In this document: piece by piece, positions 28,718-37,837 of the stretch | Numbering within the stretch: position 1 is the stretch's first letter | Layout of the letters: every line of letters starts with the position of its first letter | NCBI RefSeq assembly: GCF_001005315.1 | Contig: NZ_LBMG01000037.1 | Location: 1-64,000 of the forward strand | Direction: 5' to 3' | Source of the DNA: Kordia jejudonensis | Lineage (GTDB): Bacteria; Bacteroidota; Bacteroidia; Flavobacteriales; Flavobacteriaceae | DNA: 64,000 bases | The notes under the pieces: generated by a model | The model's input: the letters and a program-made list of their open reading frames with translations, nothing else | What the model was told of the DNA's origin: nothing | Database searches by the model: none | Position numbers and translations under genes: made by a program

Positions 28718-30151
28718 ATGTCAAACCAAACTACTGCCGCTAAAGATAAAGTACCTTTTTTACAAAAGATATCCTTTGGTTCTGGTCATTTTGTCTTGAA
28801 TATATTACCTGGAACATTGGGTGTATTTATTCAATATTTCTTGCTTACCGCTTTTGGTATGGATCCTTTCTTAGCAGGATTACTTGGTGGTTTACCAAGA
28901 ATTTTTGATGCGCTTACCGATCCTATCATGGGATTCATTTCTGACAATACAAAATCAAAATGGGGAAGAAGAAGACCATACATATTTTTCGGTGCTATCT
29001 TCAGTGGAATTATGTTTATTCTCATGTGGCAGATTGATGAGAATAATCCAGAAATGTATAACTTCTGGTACATCATGATTCTACAAATCATATTCCTAAT
29101 TGGAAACACAGTATTTGCAACACCTTTAATAGGTTTAGGATATGAAATGACATCAGACTATAACGAACGTACACGTTTAATGGCATTCTCTAACACAATG
29201 GGACAATTTGCTTGGATGATCGTTCCATGGTTATATTTCATCATTCCTGATCAAACACTTTTTGATACACAAGCAGAAGGAGTTCGCTTCATGGCAGTTG
29301 TAGTAGGAATCATATGTATTGTTTTTGGTATCATACCAGCAATTTTCTGTAGAGGTATCGATTCTGCAAATATGTCAAATCGTAAAGAAATTAACTTACG
29401 ATCTTTATCCACAAACTTAAAAGACCTATTCATCGGAATAAAACAAATTTCAAAAAACAAACCGTTTATGAAACTTTGTGGAGCTACATTCCTTGTCTTT
29501 AACGGATTTCAAATGGTTGCAGCCTTTAGTGTTTATATCATTGTATTTTATATGTACAACGGAAGTTACGAAGCAGCAGGTACGTGGCCAGCTTGGTTTA
29601 ACACTGTAAATGCACTTGCGACAGCATTCTTGATTATTCCAATCATATCATGGATGGCGAATAAATTAGGTAAAAGAAAAGCATTCTTAATCTCTACATT
29701 CATATCAATTATTGGATATTCTCTCAAATGGTGGGCATTTGATGTTGATAGTCCTTATTTAGTATTTATGCCAATACCATTTATGGCATTTGGTCTTGGT
29801 GGATTATTCACACTTATGATGTCTATGACGGCAGATGTATGTGATTTAGATGAGCTCGAAAACGGAATGCCACGTAAAGAAGGAACCTTTGGAGCTATCT
29901 ATTGGTGGATGGTAAAACTCGGGCAAGCCATTGCGTTGATCTTAGGAGGATTGGTGCTAAAACTCATCGGGTTTGATGGTTCGCTAACTACACAATCTGC
30001 CGAAACATTATATCAATTACGTATTGCAGATATTGTAATTCCCGCAGCTACGGCTGGATTAGCAATGTTGGTTATGTGGAAATATAGCTTGAATGAAACT
30101 AGAGCTAGAGAAATCAAAGAAGAATTAGTAGAGCGAAGAGGAGAATTATAA
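28718..30151 (+). CDS. MFS sugar transporter, GPH (MelB-like) family
   Basis: A 477-residue inner-membrane protein with about twelve hydrophobic segments. The GPH signature is clear in GLLGGLPRIFDALTDPIMGFISDNTKSKWGRRRPYI, given here only in outline: an Asp-rich helix followed by a Lys/Arg-rich loop at about residues 45-85. The second half holds FTLMMSMTADVCDLDELENG at about 365. Such carriers import sugars with cation symport. In this operon it would bring glucose, laminaribiose or short beta-glucans from periplasm to cytosol, where the signal-less GH17 and GH149 enzymes encoded beside it act. Confidence 0.88.
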   Translation: MSNQTTAAKDKVPFLQKISFGSGHFVLNILPGTLGVFIQYFLLTAFGMDPFLAGLLGGLPRIFDALTDPIMGFISDNTKSKWGRRRPYIFFGAIFSGIMFILMWQIDENNPEMYNFWYIMILQIIFLIGNTVFATPLIGLGYEMTSDYNERTRLMAFSNTMGQFAWMIVPWLYFIIPDQTLFDTQAEGVRFMAVVVGIICIVFGIIPAIFCRGIDSANMSNRKEINLRSLSTNLKDLFIGIKQISKNKPFMKLCGATFLVFNGFQMVAAFSVYIIVFYMYNGSYEAAGTWPAWFNTVNALATAFLIIPIISWMANKLGKRKAFLISTFISIIGYSLKWWAFDVDSPYLVFMPIPFMAFGLGGLFTLMMSMTADVCDLDELENGMPRKEGTFGAIYWWMVKLGQAIALILGGLVLKLIGFDGSLTTQSAETLYQLRIADIVIPAATAGLAMLVMWKYSLNETRAREIKEELVERRGEL

Positions 30152-30173
30152 ATCAAATTATAAAAAAAATACA

Positions 30174-31082
30174 ATGTCATACAGACACGAAGATTATCGC
30201 TTATACGAAGGTGTGAATTTTACAGAGCACTCAGGTATAGATTTTGGAAAATATTCCATTGAAGATCTCAAAAAACTTTGGAGAGTAACACTCGAAAAAG
30301 GAATGCATGGTATATGCTTTAGCATGTATGAAGACGGACAAGAGCCCGGTGATGTCATCAGTGAAGCACAAGTAGAAAGAAGAATAAACATACTAAAACC
30401 ATATGCGAAATGGGTACGCTCTTTCTCTTGTATAGAAGGAAACGAACACATTCCACGTTATGCCAAAAAACATGGAATGAAAACAATGGTTGGTGCTTGG
30501 CTAGGCGATGATAAAGAAGACAATGAAAAAGAAATTGAAGCACTTATACAACTAGGTAAAGAAGGTGTCATTGATATTGCAGCCGTTGGAAATGAAGTAC
30601 TTTATAGAAACGATCTAACACTTGATGAATTGTTAGACTACATCAAAAGAGTCAAAGAAGCATTACCAAATGTTCAAGTAGGTTATGTAGATGCATACTA
30701 TGAATTCTCTGTGCATCCTGAACTTGTTGAAATCAGTGATGTCATTCTAAGTAACTGTTACCCGTATTGGGAAGGTTGCCATATAGATGGTTCGTTGGCA
30801 CACATGCAACGTATGTACGGACAAGCAATGCATGCAGCTCAAGGCAAAAAAGTAATCATTACTGAAACAGGATGGCCAAGTCAAGGTGGAAGCTTGCGAG
30901 GAGCAGAATCTTCGGAAGAAAATGCGATAAAATATTTTATAAACTCAATGGTTTGGGCCGATAAAGAAAATATTGAAATTTTCTATTTCTCATCATTTGA
31001 CGAATCATGGAAAACAGGAGATGAAGGAGATGTAGGAGCATATTGGGGACTTTGGGACAAACACGAGCAACTCAAATTTTAA
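30174..31082 (+). CDS. Cytosolic GH17 family glucanase, copy 1
   Basis: A 302-residue GH17-type TIM-barrel without signal peptide or lipobox. Acid/base is Glu141 in AAVGNEVLYR and nucleophile Glu231 in ITETGWPSQGG. Other segments are KGMHGICFSMYEDGQEPGD, WVRSFSCIEGNE and FYFSSFDESWK. It should act inside the cell on beta-1,3-gluco-oligosaccharides brought in by the adjacent MFS carrier. It is clearly homologous end to end with the next gene, 13 bases downstream, a tandem duplication that has since diverged. Exo- versus endo-action or transglycosylation cannot be read from the sequence. Confidence 0.85.
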   Translation: MSYRHEDYRLYEGVNFTEHSGIDFGKYSIEDLKKLWRVTLEKGMHGICFSMYEDGQEPGDVISEAQVERRINILKPYAKWVRSFSCIEGNEHIPRYAKKHGMKTMVGAWLGDDKEDNEKEIEALIQLGKEGVIDIAAVGNEVLYRNDLTLDELLDYIKRVKEALPNVQVGYVDAYYEFSVHPELVEISDVILSNCYPYWEGCHIDGSLAHMQRMYGQAMHAAQGKKVIITETGWPSQGGSLRGAESSEENAIKYFINSMVWADKENIEIFYFSSFDESWKTGDEGDVGAYWGLWDKHEQLKF

Positions 31083-31095
31083 TGAATTAAAACAA

Positions 31096-31980
31096 ATGTC
31101 TTTACGAAAGGAAAAATTTTTTGCACTTGCCGCTATCGAATTTGAAGGTCAATCTCTTGATGACTTAAAAATTCAATGGCACAATACACTTCATGACGGA
31201 ATGCATGGTTTGTGTTTCTGTCCTTACGAAGAAGGTCAAAAACCAGGCGACATGCTATCAGAAGGGCAAATACGTCGTCGTTTAGAAATCATAAGACCAT
31301 ACACCAATTGGATACGCTCTTTCTCTTGTACAGAAGGAAACGAGCTAATTCCGAGAATTGCCAAAGAGTTGGGCATGAAAACCCTTGTAGGCGCTTGGTT
31401 AGGAAACGATCCTGAAACCAATGAAGCCGAAATAGCAGAGCTGATTCAACTAGCAAATCAAGGTTTTGTGGATGTAGCCGCAGTAGGAAATGAAGTCATG
31501 TACAGAGGCGATCTTACTGAAGAAGAATTATTACAATTTATCTATTACACAAAAGAAAAAATAAAAGGAATTCCTGTCGGATATGTAGATGCATACTACG
31601 AATTTACGGAACGTCCAGCAATTACAGATGCGTGTGATATTATACTAGCAAACTGTTACCCATTTTGGGAAGGTTGCGATCAAGACTATTCATTATTGTA
31701 TATGAAAGACATGTACAACAGAGCAAAAAAGGCAGGTAATGGTAAAAAAGTTATCATTACCGAAACGGGCTGGCCTACTAAAGGAACAAGCCTAGAAGGA
31801 GCATATCCATCGGATATAAACGCAATAAAGTATTTTATTAACACTCAAAAATGGTCCCGAGAAGAAGACATTGAAATATTCTACTTTTCATCATTTGATG
31901 AATCATGGAAAGTTGGTGATGAAGGTGATGTCGGTGCGTATTGGGGACTTTGGGACAAATATGAACAATTAAAATTTTAA
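31096..31980 (+). CDS. Cytosolic GH17 family glucanase, copy 2
   Basis: A 294-residue paralog of the preceding gene, again without export signal. Catalytic residues are Glu133 in AAVGNEVMYR and Glu223 in ITETGWPTKG. The shared closing segment DEGDVGAYWGLWDK is nearly identical between the pair. Copy 1 carries about 14 extra N-terminal residues. Both keep all visible active-site residues, so neither looks decayed. Keeping two cytosolic GH17 enzymes beside a phosphorylase suggests division of labour, for example by chain length. Confidence 0.85.
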   Translation: MSLRKEKFFALAAIEFEGQSLDDLKIQWHNTLHDGMHGLCFCPYEEGQKPGDMLSEGQIRRRLEIIRPYTNWIRSFSCTEGNELIPRIAKELGMKTLVGAWLGNDPETNEAEIAELIQLANQGFVDVAAVGNEVMYRGDLTEEELLQFIYYTKEKIKGIPVGYVDAYYEFTERPAITDACDIILANCYPFWEGCDQDYSLLYMKDMYNRAKKAGNGKKVIITETGWPTKGTSLEGAYPSDINAIKYFINTQKWSREEDIEIFYFSSFDESWKVGDEGDVGAYWGLWDKYEQLKF

Positions 31981-31991
31981 CTTAAATTATT

Positions 31992-33578
31992 ATGAAGAAA
32001 ATTACCTTTTTATGTATGCTACTGATTTCATCGCTAGCATTCGCACAACCAACTACAAGCCCTGCAGCACCAACAAATGACGCTGTGGATGTAGTTTCAG
32101 TATACGGTGATACCTATACAAATATTGCAACGAACTATGACCCAAACTGGGGACAATCGGGTCATACACAAGTAAATCCTAGTTACGACGTAGGAACTGG
32201 AGCACTCGTATTGGCATATCCAAACTTTAACTACCAAGGAACTGAAGTAACTACAACTGATGCTTCTCAAATGGAATTTTTACACATTGACATTTGGACT
32301 TCAGCTAGCCCAGGAGCAACGGACATTCAAGTAAGTCCAATTAACAACGGATCTGGAGCAGGAGAAACATTGGTTTCTATTGCATACACATCTGGAACTT
32401 GGACAAGTGTCGATATTCCAAAATCTGCCTTTACAGGAATGACTTGGGATAGCGTTTTCCAAATGAAATTCGCTGCTAACGGACCAGGAAGTACTGTACC
32501 TGTAGACATTTACTTAGACAATGTATACTTTTGGAAAAATCCAACAGCTCCAGGATCGGATGCTACATTAAGTGCTTTAGAAATTGACGGTTCGCCATTT
32601 GCGAGCTTTGCTTCAGGAATTACAAATTATACAGTAGAATTATCACCTGGAACAACAGTAGTTCCACAAATTACAACAGCAACAACTTCTGATCCTGCTG
32701 CAAATGCAGTAATTACGCAAGCACCAGCAATACCTGGAGATGCAACAGTAATGGTAACTTCTCAAAATGGGACGGTAATGGAAACATATACTATATCATT
32801 TGTAATTGCAGGACCAACATCAGCAGCACCAACGCCACCAACGAGAGCGCCACAAAATGTGATTTCTCTATTTAGTAATGCTTACACTAACACAACTATT
32901 GAAACTTGGAATGCTTCCTTTGACGATTCGGTTTCTGAAGATGTAGTTGTTTTTGGTGATGACGTTAAAAAAATTACGTTTACAAACTTTATTGGAGTAG
33001 AATTTACAAATAATAGAATTGATGCCTCAACAATGTCACATTTCCATATGGACTTTTGGACAGACAATCCAGACTTAGTTGGAAAAGTATTCAACTCTAA
33101 ATTCTCACAATGGGGAGGAACAAACAGTGAAGTTTCTGCTTTAGAACTAAACATTAATGGAGGAACTACACCAGCATTAGCAACAGGAACTTGGGTTTCT
33201 ATTGATGTTGAAATTGATACTAACTTTTCAAACAACCTTACAAGAGACGATTTAGCACAATTCTTAATCACATCAAACTTAGGTGTTGTATATGTTGACA
33301 ATATCTATTTCCATAACAATATCTTAAGTACTGAAGAATTCAATGCAGCATCTTTTAAAACATATCCAAATCCAACTAACGATTCTTGGAATGTAGTAAC
33401 AGATAATGTTATTATCAATGCAATTCAAGTATATGATATTGCTGGAAGACAAGTAACAGCAATGACGCCAAATGCGTTAAATGCAACGATTGATGGTTCT
33501 GCGTTAAAAGCAGGAATCTACTTTGCTAAAATCCAAACAGACAAAGGACAGAGTAGTATCAAATTAGTGAAAAACTAA
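31992..33578 (+). CDS. T9SS-secreted protein with two glycan-binding-like modules
   Basis: A 528-residue secreted protein. A signal peptide (SSLAFAQ) is followed by a beta-sandwich module at about 24-185 (DVVSVYGDTYTN to IYLDNVYFWK). A cadherin-like beta-sandwich lies at about 190-275 (TLSALEIDGSPFASFASGITNY). A second copy of the first module follows at about 285-440 (NVISLFSNAYTN to VVYVDNIYFHN). A type IX sorting domain closes the protein (TYPNPTNDSW, VYDIAGRQV, LKAGIYFAKI). The modules also occur in the lipoproteins at 11675 and 19209. No catalytic motif is visible. It is likely released or attached at the surface and binds glucan. It ends the second operon, with a terminator after it. 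Confidence 0.8.
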   Translation: MKKITFLCMLLISSLAFAQPTTSPAAPTNDAVDVVSVYGDTYTNIATNYDPNWGQSGHTQVNPSYDVGTGALVLAYPNFNYQGTEVTTTDASQMEFLHIDIWTSASPGATDIQVSPINNGSGAGETLVSIAYTSGTWTSVDIPKSAFTGMTWDSVFQMKFAANGPGSTVPVDIYLDNVYFWKNPTAPGSDATLSALEIDGSPFASFASGITNYTVELSPGTTVVPQITTATTSDPAANAVITQAPAIPGDATVMVTSQNGTVMETYTISFVIAGPTSAAPTPPTRAPQNVISLFSNAYTNTTIETWNASFDDSVSEDVVVFGDDVKKITFTNFIGVEFTNNRIDASTMSHFHMDFWTDNPDLVGKVFNSKFSQWGGTNSEVSALELNINGGTTPALATGTWVSIDVEIDTNFSNNLTRDDLAQFLITSNLGVVYVDNIYFHNNILSTEEFNAASFKTYPNPTNDSWNVVTDNVIINAIQVYDIAGRQVTAMTPNALNATIDGSALKAGIYFAKIQTDKGQSSIKLVKN

Positions 33579-33601
33579 GTCATATATTATCAAAATAAAT
33601 C

Positions 33602-33635
33602 AGGTGTGCTTATCAATAATAAGCACACCTTTTTA
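33602..33635 (+). terminator. Rho-independent terminator of the second laminarin operon
   Basis: The perfect stem AGGTGTGCTTAT / ATAAGCACACCT with a short AT loop is followed by TTTTTAT. It lies 24 bases after the stop of the T9SS protein gene. Confidence 0.9.
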
Positions 33636-33649
33636 TGAAAATAAATTAA

Positions 33650-33657
33650 TATATTTG
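33650..33657 (+). promoter_or_regulatory. Candidate Bacteroidetes -7 box TATATTTG
   Basis: An exact match to TAnnTTTG lies 38 bases before the ATG at 33695 and just after the preceding terminator, so that gene probably has its own promoter. A matching -33 box is not obvious. Confidence 0.35.
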
Positions 33658-33694
33658 GTAAAAAATAAATCCTTTAACTAAAACCCTATAGAGT

Positions 33695-34657
33695 ATGAAG
33701 AAATTTTACTTTTTTATTGCATTATTAATTAGCTTTACTAGCTATGCTCAAAACGATGTTACGTTTACCGTAGACATGAATGGATACGGAACTGCTTTTA
33801 CAACAGTATACCTAAGTGGTGAACTTAACGGATGGTCTGGTACGGCTAATCCAATGACTGACATGGGCGGCGGAATTTGGTCTACTACAGTTAGTCTAGC
33901 AGATGGAGAATACCAATACAAGTTTTCGCATGATGATTGGGCAGGACAAGACAACTTAACCGCTGGTGATGCATGTACAGTAACTGATGGCGGCTTCACA
34001 AACAGAATTTTAGAAGTAAACGGATCAGCAATGACACTTGATACTGCTTCATTCAATGCATGCTATGATGATGGAAACGCAGGTCCACACAATACTACAT
34101 TTACCGTAGATATGAGTGGATACGGAGCAGCTTTTACCACAGTATACATCAGTGGACAATTTAACGGTTGGGACGGAACGTCTAATCCATTAACCGATAT
34201 CGGTGGTGGAATGTGGTCAGTAACACTTCCTTTACCTGAAATATATACAGAATTTAAGTTTCAGATTGATGGTTGGTCAGATCAAGAAAACTTTATGCCA
34301 GATGATGCTGGGACAGTAACAAATGGTGGATTTACAAACCGATACATCAATGTATTAGGAGAACAATCAAGAAGCTATGTATGGAATGCTGAAGGAAGTA
34401 CACTAAGTACAGAAGAATTCACACCAGCTTCATTTAAAACATATCCTAATCCAACAACAAATTCATGGAATGTAGTTACCGATAATGTAACCATCAATAC
34501 CATACAAGTATATGATATTGCTGGAAGACAAGTAATGGCAACAACGCCAAACGCAGTAACAGCAACTATTGACGGAGCTGCATTAAAAGCAGGAATTTAC
34601 TTTGCGACTATTCAAACGAATAAAGGACAAAGCAGTGTGAAGTTAATCAAAAACTAA
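33695..34657 (+). CDS. T9SS-secreted protein with two tandem starch-binding-fold-like domains
   Basis: A 320-residue secreted protein: signal peptide (FTSYAQ), then two tandem repeats of about 100 residues at 20-125 and 128-230. Each begins with TFTVDM.GYG.AFTTVY and contains the G.NGW motif seen in CBM20/CBM48-type starch-binding folds, here SGELNGWSG and SGQFNGWDG. The C-terminal sorting domain at about 237-320 is nearly the same as that of the preceding protein (TYPNPTTNSW, IQVYDIAGRQV). There is no catalytic site. It is probably a secreted carbohydrate-binding protein co-regulated with, but transcribed separately from, the laminarin operon. Confidence 0.75.
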   Translation: MKKFYFFIALLISFTSYAQNDVTFTVDMNGYGTAFTTVYLSGELNGWSGTANPMTDMGGGIWSTTVSLADGEYQYKFSHDDWAGQDNLTAGDACTVTDGGFTNRILEVNGSAMTLDTASFNACYDDGNAGPHNTTFTVDMSGYGAAFTTVYISGQFNGWDGTSNPLTDIGGGMWSVTLPLPEIYTEFKFQIDGWSDQENFMPDDAGTVTNGGFTNRYINVLGEQSRSYVWNAEGSTLSTEEFTPASFKTYPNPTTNSWNVVTDNVTINTIQVYDIAGRQVMATTPNAVTATIDGAALKAGIYFATIQTNKGQSSVKLIKN

Positions 34658-34677
34658 ACACGAATAAACAGTATACC

Positions 34678-34712
34678 AAAAGTGTGTTTATGAAAGTAGA
34701 CACACTTTTTTA
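34678..34712 (+). terminator. Rho-independent terminator after the tandem-domain T9SS gene
   Basis: Stem AAAGTGTGTTTA / TAGACACACTTT, with one G-T wobble and a six-base loop, followed by a T run. It separates the gene from the LacI regulator. Confidence 0.8.
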
Positions 34713-34778
34713 TACGTATCGAGTTTCAAAATACAGTACGTATAACCAAGATACAGGTACAACCAAAACATAAAACCT

Positions 34779-35777
34779 ATGAAAAATGTAGTCTCTCTAA
34801 AATCATTAGCGAAAGAATTAAACATATCTGTATCAACGGTATCCAAATCATTAAACGATAGCGAAGAAATCAGCGATCAAACCAAAGAACGCGTTAAAAA
34901 CTTAGCAAAATTAAGAGGCTACTCACCAAATCCTATTGCAGTTCGTTTGCAAAAACAAGAAACCATGCAAATAGGTGTTGTGGTTCCAAACATCGAAAAT
35001 CCGTTTTTTGCATCAGTATTAAAAGGAATTGACGAAGTTACGAACACTTCAAAATACAACATCATCACCTTCTTAAGCAATGAAAGTCTCAAGAAAGAAA
35101 AAGAATGTCTTGACTATTTTTCGAAAGGAAATGTTGATGGCATCCTAATTTGTATTGCCGAAGAAACCAACAAAAAGAAAACATTTGATCACATCATAGA
35201 CATCAAGCAAAAAGGAATTCCGTTAGTACTTTTTGATCGTATTCCAATGCAACCGCTTGGTTTTGACGCAGTACAAGTAAATGATTATGATAGCATCATA
35301 AGCGCTTACGAACATCTCGAAAATAAAGACTGTAAAAATATTGCCTTTGTATCTTCAATTCCAACACTTATTGTTGGTCGCTTACGCGAAGATGGATATC
35401 TGGCAAAAACAGACAATCCAACAGTCATTGCATTTGAAGACTTAAACGAATTACAACGCACACTTGATGAAACGCTAAAAGAAGGTAAAATAGACGGCTT
35501 AATTGCAGCTGACATTGATGCAACACTACTTTGCAACAGCGCCATTCAAAAAAGAGGCTTAAAATTCTCTGAAGAAATTTCTCTTATTGGTTATGTAAAT
35601 GCGTCTCAAAACGAATTATCGTATCCTAAAATATCATTCATAGACCAACATCCGAAGGAAATAGGAAAAAAAACAGCGCAAATCCTGTTAGATCGCTTAG
35701 AATCCAAAGAAGAAAATATTCCAGCTAAAGATGTAATTCTAAATACTACGATTACAATTGGCGATACCAGCTCGTAA
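34779..35777 (+). CDS. LacI-family transcriptional regulator
   Basis: A 332-residue DNA-binding repressor or activator. Residues 1-60 are the LacI helix-turn-helix and hinge (SLKSLAKELNISVSTVSKSLND, LRGYSPNPIAVRL). Residues 61-330 are a periplasmic-binding-protein-like effector domain (IGVVVPNIENPFFASVLKGI, IPLVLFDRIP, ISLIGYVNASQ). Effectors are usually sugars or sugar phosphates. Its position at the end of the laminarin locus suggests it responds to a cytosolic intermediate such as glucose or laminaribiose, adding a second control layer to the membrane HTH regulator at 3953. Separate terminators on the upstream side indicate its own transcript. Confidence 0.92.
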   Translation: MKNVVSLKSLAKELNISVSTVSKSLNDSEEISDQTKERVKNLAKLRGYSPNPIAVRLQKQETMQIGVVVPNIENPFFASVLKGIDEVTNTSKYNIITFLSNESLKKEKECLDYFSKGNVDGILICIAEETNKKKTFDHIIDIKQKGIPLVLFDRIPMQPLGFDAVQVNDYDSIISAYEHLENKDCKNIAFVSSIPTLIVGRLREDGYLAKTDNPTVIAFEDLNELQRTLDETLKEGKIDGLIAADIDATLLCNSAIQKRGLKFSEEISLIGYVNASQNELSYPKISFIDQHPKEIGKKTAQILLDRLESKEENIPAKDVILNTTITIGDTSS

Positions 35778-35859
35778 AAAGAATGTTTAGTTAAAGTTAA
35801 GAAAACATGCTGCTAAATAATTTATAATTAAACACCTATAAAAGCTGATGAGATTATTG

Positions 35860-35867
35860 TACTTTTG
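35860..35867 (+). promoter_or_regulatory. Candidate -7 box TACTTTTG
   Basis: An exact TAnnTTTG match 15 bases before the ATG of the endonuclease gene. The leader would be very short, and no clear -33 element is seen. Confidence 0.35.
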
Positions 35868-35881
35868 ACAAAAGTAGAATA

Positions 35882-37837
35882 ATGAAGTATACATTTCCCA
35901 CATTACTAATGCTATTGTTATGTCAATTATCTTTAAGTCAGGTAGTTGTCATTAATGAAATTGATTGCGATACACCTGGAACCGACACAGGAGAATTCAT
36001 CGAATTAAAATCACAAACACCCAACTTTGCCTTAGATGGGTACGTTTTAGTACTATTTAACGGTTCAACTTCTGGAAATGATAGTAGTTATTTTTCACTC
36101 GATTTAGACGGACAAGTTACAGATGTAAATGGTTTGCTTTTAATTGGAAGTAGTACGGTTTCACCTGTACCACAATTATTGATAGGTTCTAACGTAATTC
36201 AAAATGGAGCAGATGCTGTTGCAATCTATCAAGCAGATGGATCCGACTTTCCACAAGGAACACAAGCTACAATGTTTGACTTAGTTGACGCTATAGTTTA
36301 CGATACGGGCGAAGCTGACGATACAGGATTACTTAATTTACTAGGATTAACAACACAAATCAGCGAAGGCGGAAACAACAATACAAACTCTATTCAGCGT
36401 AACGAAACCAACGGATCATACTTCACAGGAACACCAACGCCAAGACAACTAAACGATGGAAGCGGAATAGCATTAAACGGTATCACAATTTCTGTTTTGC
36501 AAGATCAATACACAGAAGGAGAAACATTCTCAATAGAATTTACAACGGAATCTACTGTTACTTCAGACCTCGATCTTACAATTTCACTAGACAATGGAAC
36601 TTTTGATAGCAATGACTTTACGGGAAATACTACGGTTACCATTCCCACAGGACAATCTTCTGCATCAACATCAATAACACTTGTAGACGATACAGACGAT
36701 GAAGGCGATGAAGAATTAATCATCAATATTGAAGACAATTTATCTATAGAATACATCTTTCTAAACAATAACGTACTTGTAAGAGCTGTTGATAACGATT
36801 TTACTGTCGCTCCTTTCGGAACACCATTAAATCCAACATTTGGCACGGTTGCTAGTACAGCACCAAATGGTTACTATGACAGTATGGATGGTTTGGCAGA
36901 TGCAGCATTACAAAATGCGATGCAAGCCATAATTGCCGATGTCAACACCGTACGAGCGCAAACTTATGCAGATGTATATGATATGTTACGCGAAGCCGAT
37001 CAAAATCCTGCCAATAGCAATCAAGTTTGGTTGGTATATACGGAACAAGGACGTGCAAAACTAGATCAACAATCAGGTTCAAACAGTACGGGAGCTTGGA
37101 ACAGAGAACACACCTTTCCACGTTCATTAGCAGGTTACGGAAGTATTGAAGGCGATGATATTGCAGATGGAAGAGATGTATTTTGGATTACCAGACCAGA
37201 TTCATTACGACATGGAAACTCTGACGGACATGCGTTACGAGCGGCAGATGGACCAGAAAACAGTTCACGCGGAAATCAACACTACGGACAATATACAGGA
37301 CCAACAGGAACGGCAGGAAGCTTTCGTGGCGATGTTGCCAGAAGTGTATTATTCTTAGCAGTTCGTTACAACGGATTATCTATTGAAAACGGTTTTCCAG
37401 CAGTAGAAGGACAATTAGGAGATTTAGCAACCTTATTAACTTGGCACAGAAACGATCCGCCAGATGATTTTGAAATGAATCGTAACAATGTAATTTACAC
37501 ATGGCAATTCAATAGAAATCCTTTCATAGATCATCCTGAATTGGTGGAACATATTTGGGGAAATCAAACGGGCGTGGCATGGACACAACCTTTATCTACG
37601 GAAGAATTTACGACAGAAAACATCAAACTATATCCAAATCCTGCTAAAAATCATATTACCATTGCAGGAATCAGAGACGAAGCAATTATTGAAATCTATT
37701 CCATAGATGGGCGAAAACTACTTGCGAGTCAATTCTCGGGAACGGAAATCATATCATTAAACTTACAAAGCGGAATCTATTTGTCAAAAATAACTTCGAA
37801 CGGAAAAACACTTACGAAAAAAATTATCATAGAATAG
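35882..37837 (+). CDS. Secreted endonuclease I with lamin-tail and Calx-beta domains, T9SS-sorted
   Basis: A 651-residue extracellular nuclease. Order: signal peptide (LCQLSLSQ), an LTD-like domain at about 20-180 (VVINEIDCDTPGTDTGEFIEL), a Calx-beta-like domain at about 205-305, an endonuclease I domain at about 320-575, and a T9SS sorting domain at about 580-651 (YPNPAKNHI, SGIYLSKI). The endonuclease part has the His-metal active site WNREHTFPRS and the following HGNSDGHALRAADGPEN and GDVARSVLFLAVRY. It would digest environmental DNA for phosphate and nucleosides. It is followed by uracil phosphoribosyltransferase on the other strand, so a link to nucleobase salvage is possible but not shown. 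Confidence 0.88.
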   Translation: MKYTFPTLLMLLLCQLSLSQVVVINEIDCDTPGTDTGEFIELKSQTPNFALDGYVLVLFNGSTSGNDSSYFSLDLDGQVTDVNGLLLIGSSTVSPVPQLLIGSNVIQNGADAVAIYQADGSDFPQGTQATMFDLVDAIVYDTGEADDTGLLNLLGLTTQISEGGNNNTNSIQRNETNGSYFTGTPTPRQLNDGSGIALNGITISVLQDQYTEGETFSIEFTTESTVTSDLDLTISLDNGTFDSNDFTGNTTVTIPTGQSSASTSITLVDDTDDEGDEELIINIEDNLSIEYIFLNNNVLVRAVDNDFTVAPFGTPLNPTFGTVASTAPNGYYDSMDGLADAALQNAMQAIIADVNTVRAQTYADVYDMLREADQNPANSNQVWLVYTEQGRAKLDQQSGSNSTGAWNREHTFPRSLAGYGSIEGDDIADGRDVFWITRPDSLRHGNSDGHALRAADGPENSSRGNQHYGQYTGPTGTAGSFRGDVARSVLFLAVRYNGLSIENGFPAVEGQLGDLATLLTWHRNDPPDDFEMNRNNVIYTWQFNRNPFIDHPELVEHIWGNQTGVAWTQPLSTEEFTTENIKLYPNPAKNHITIAGIRDEAIIEIYSIDGRKLLASQFSGTEIISLNLQSGIYLSKITSNGKTLTKKIIIE

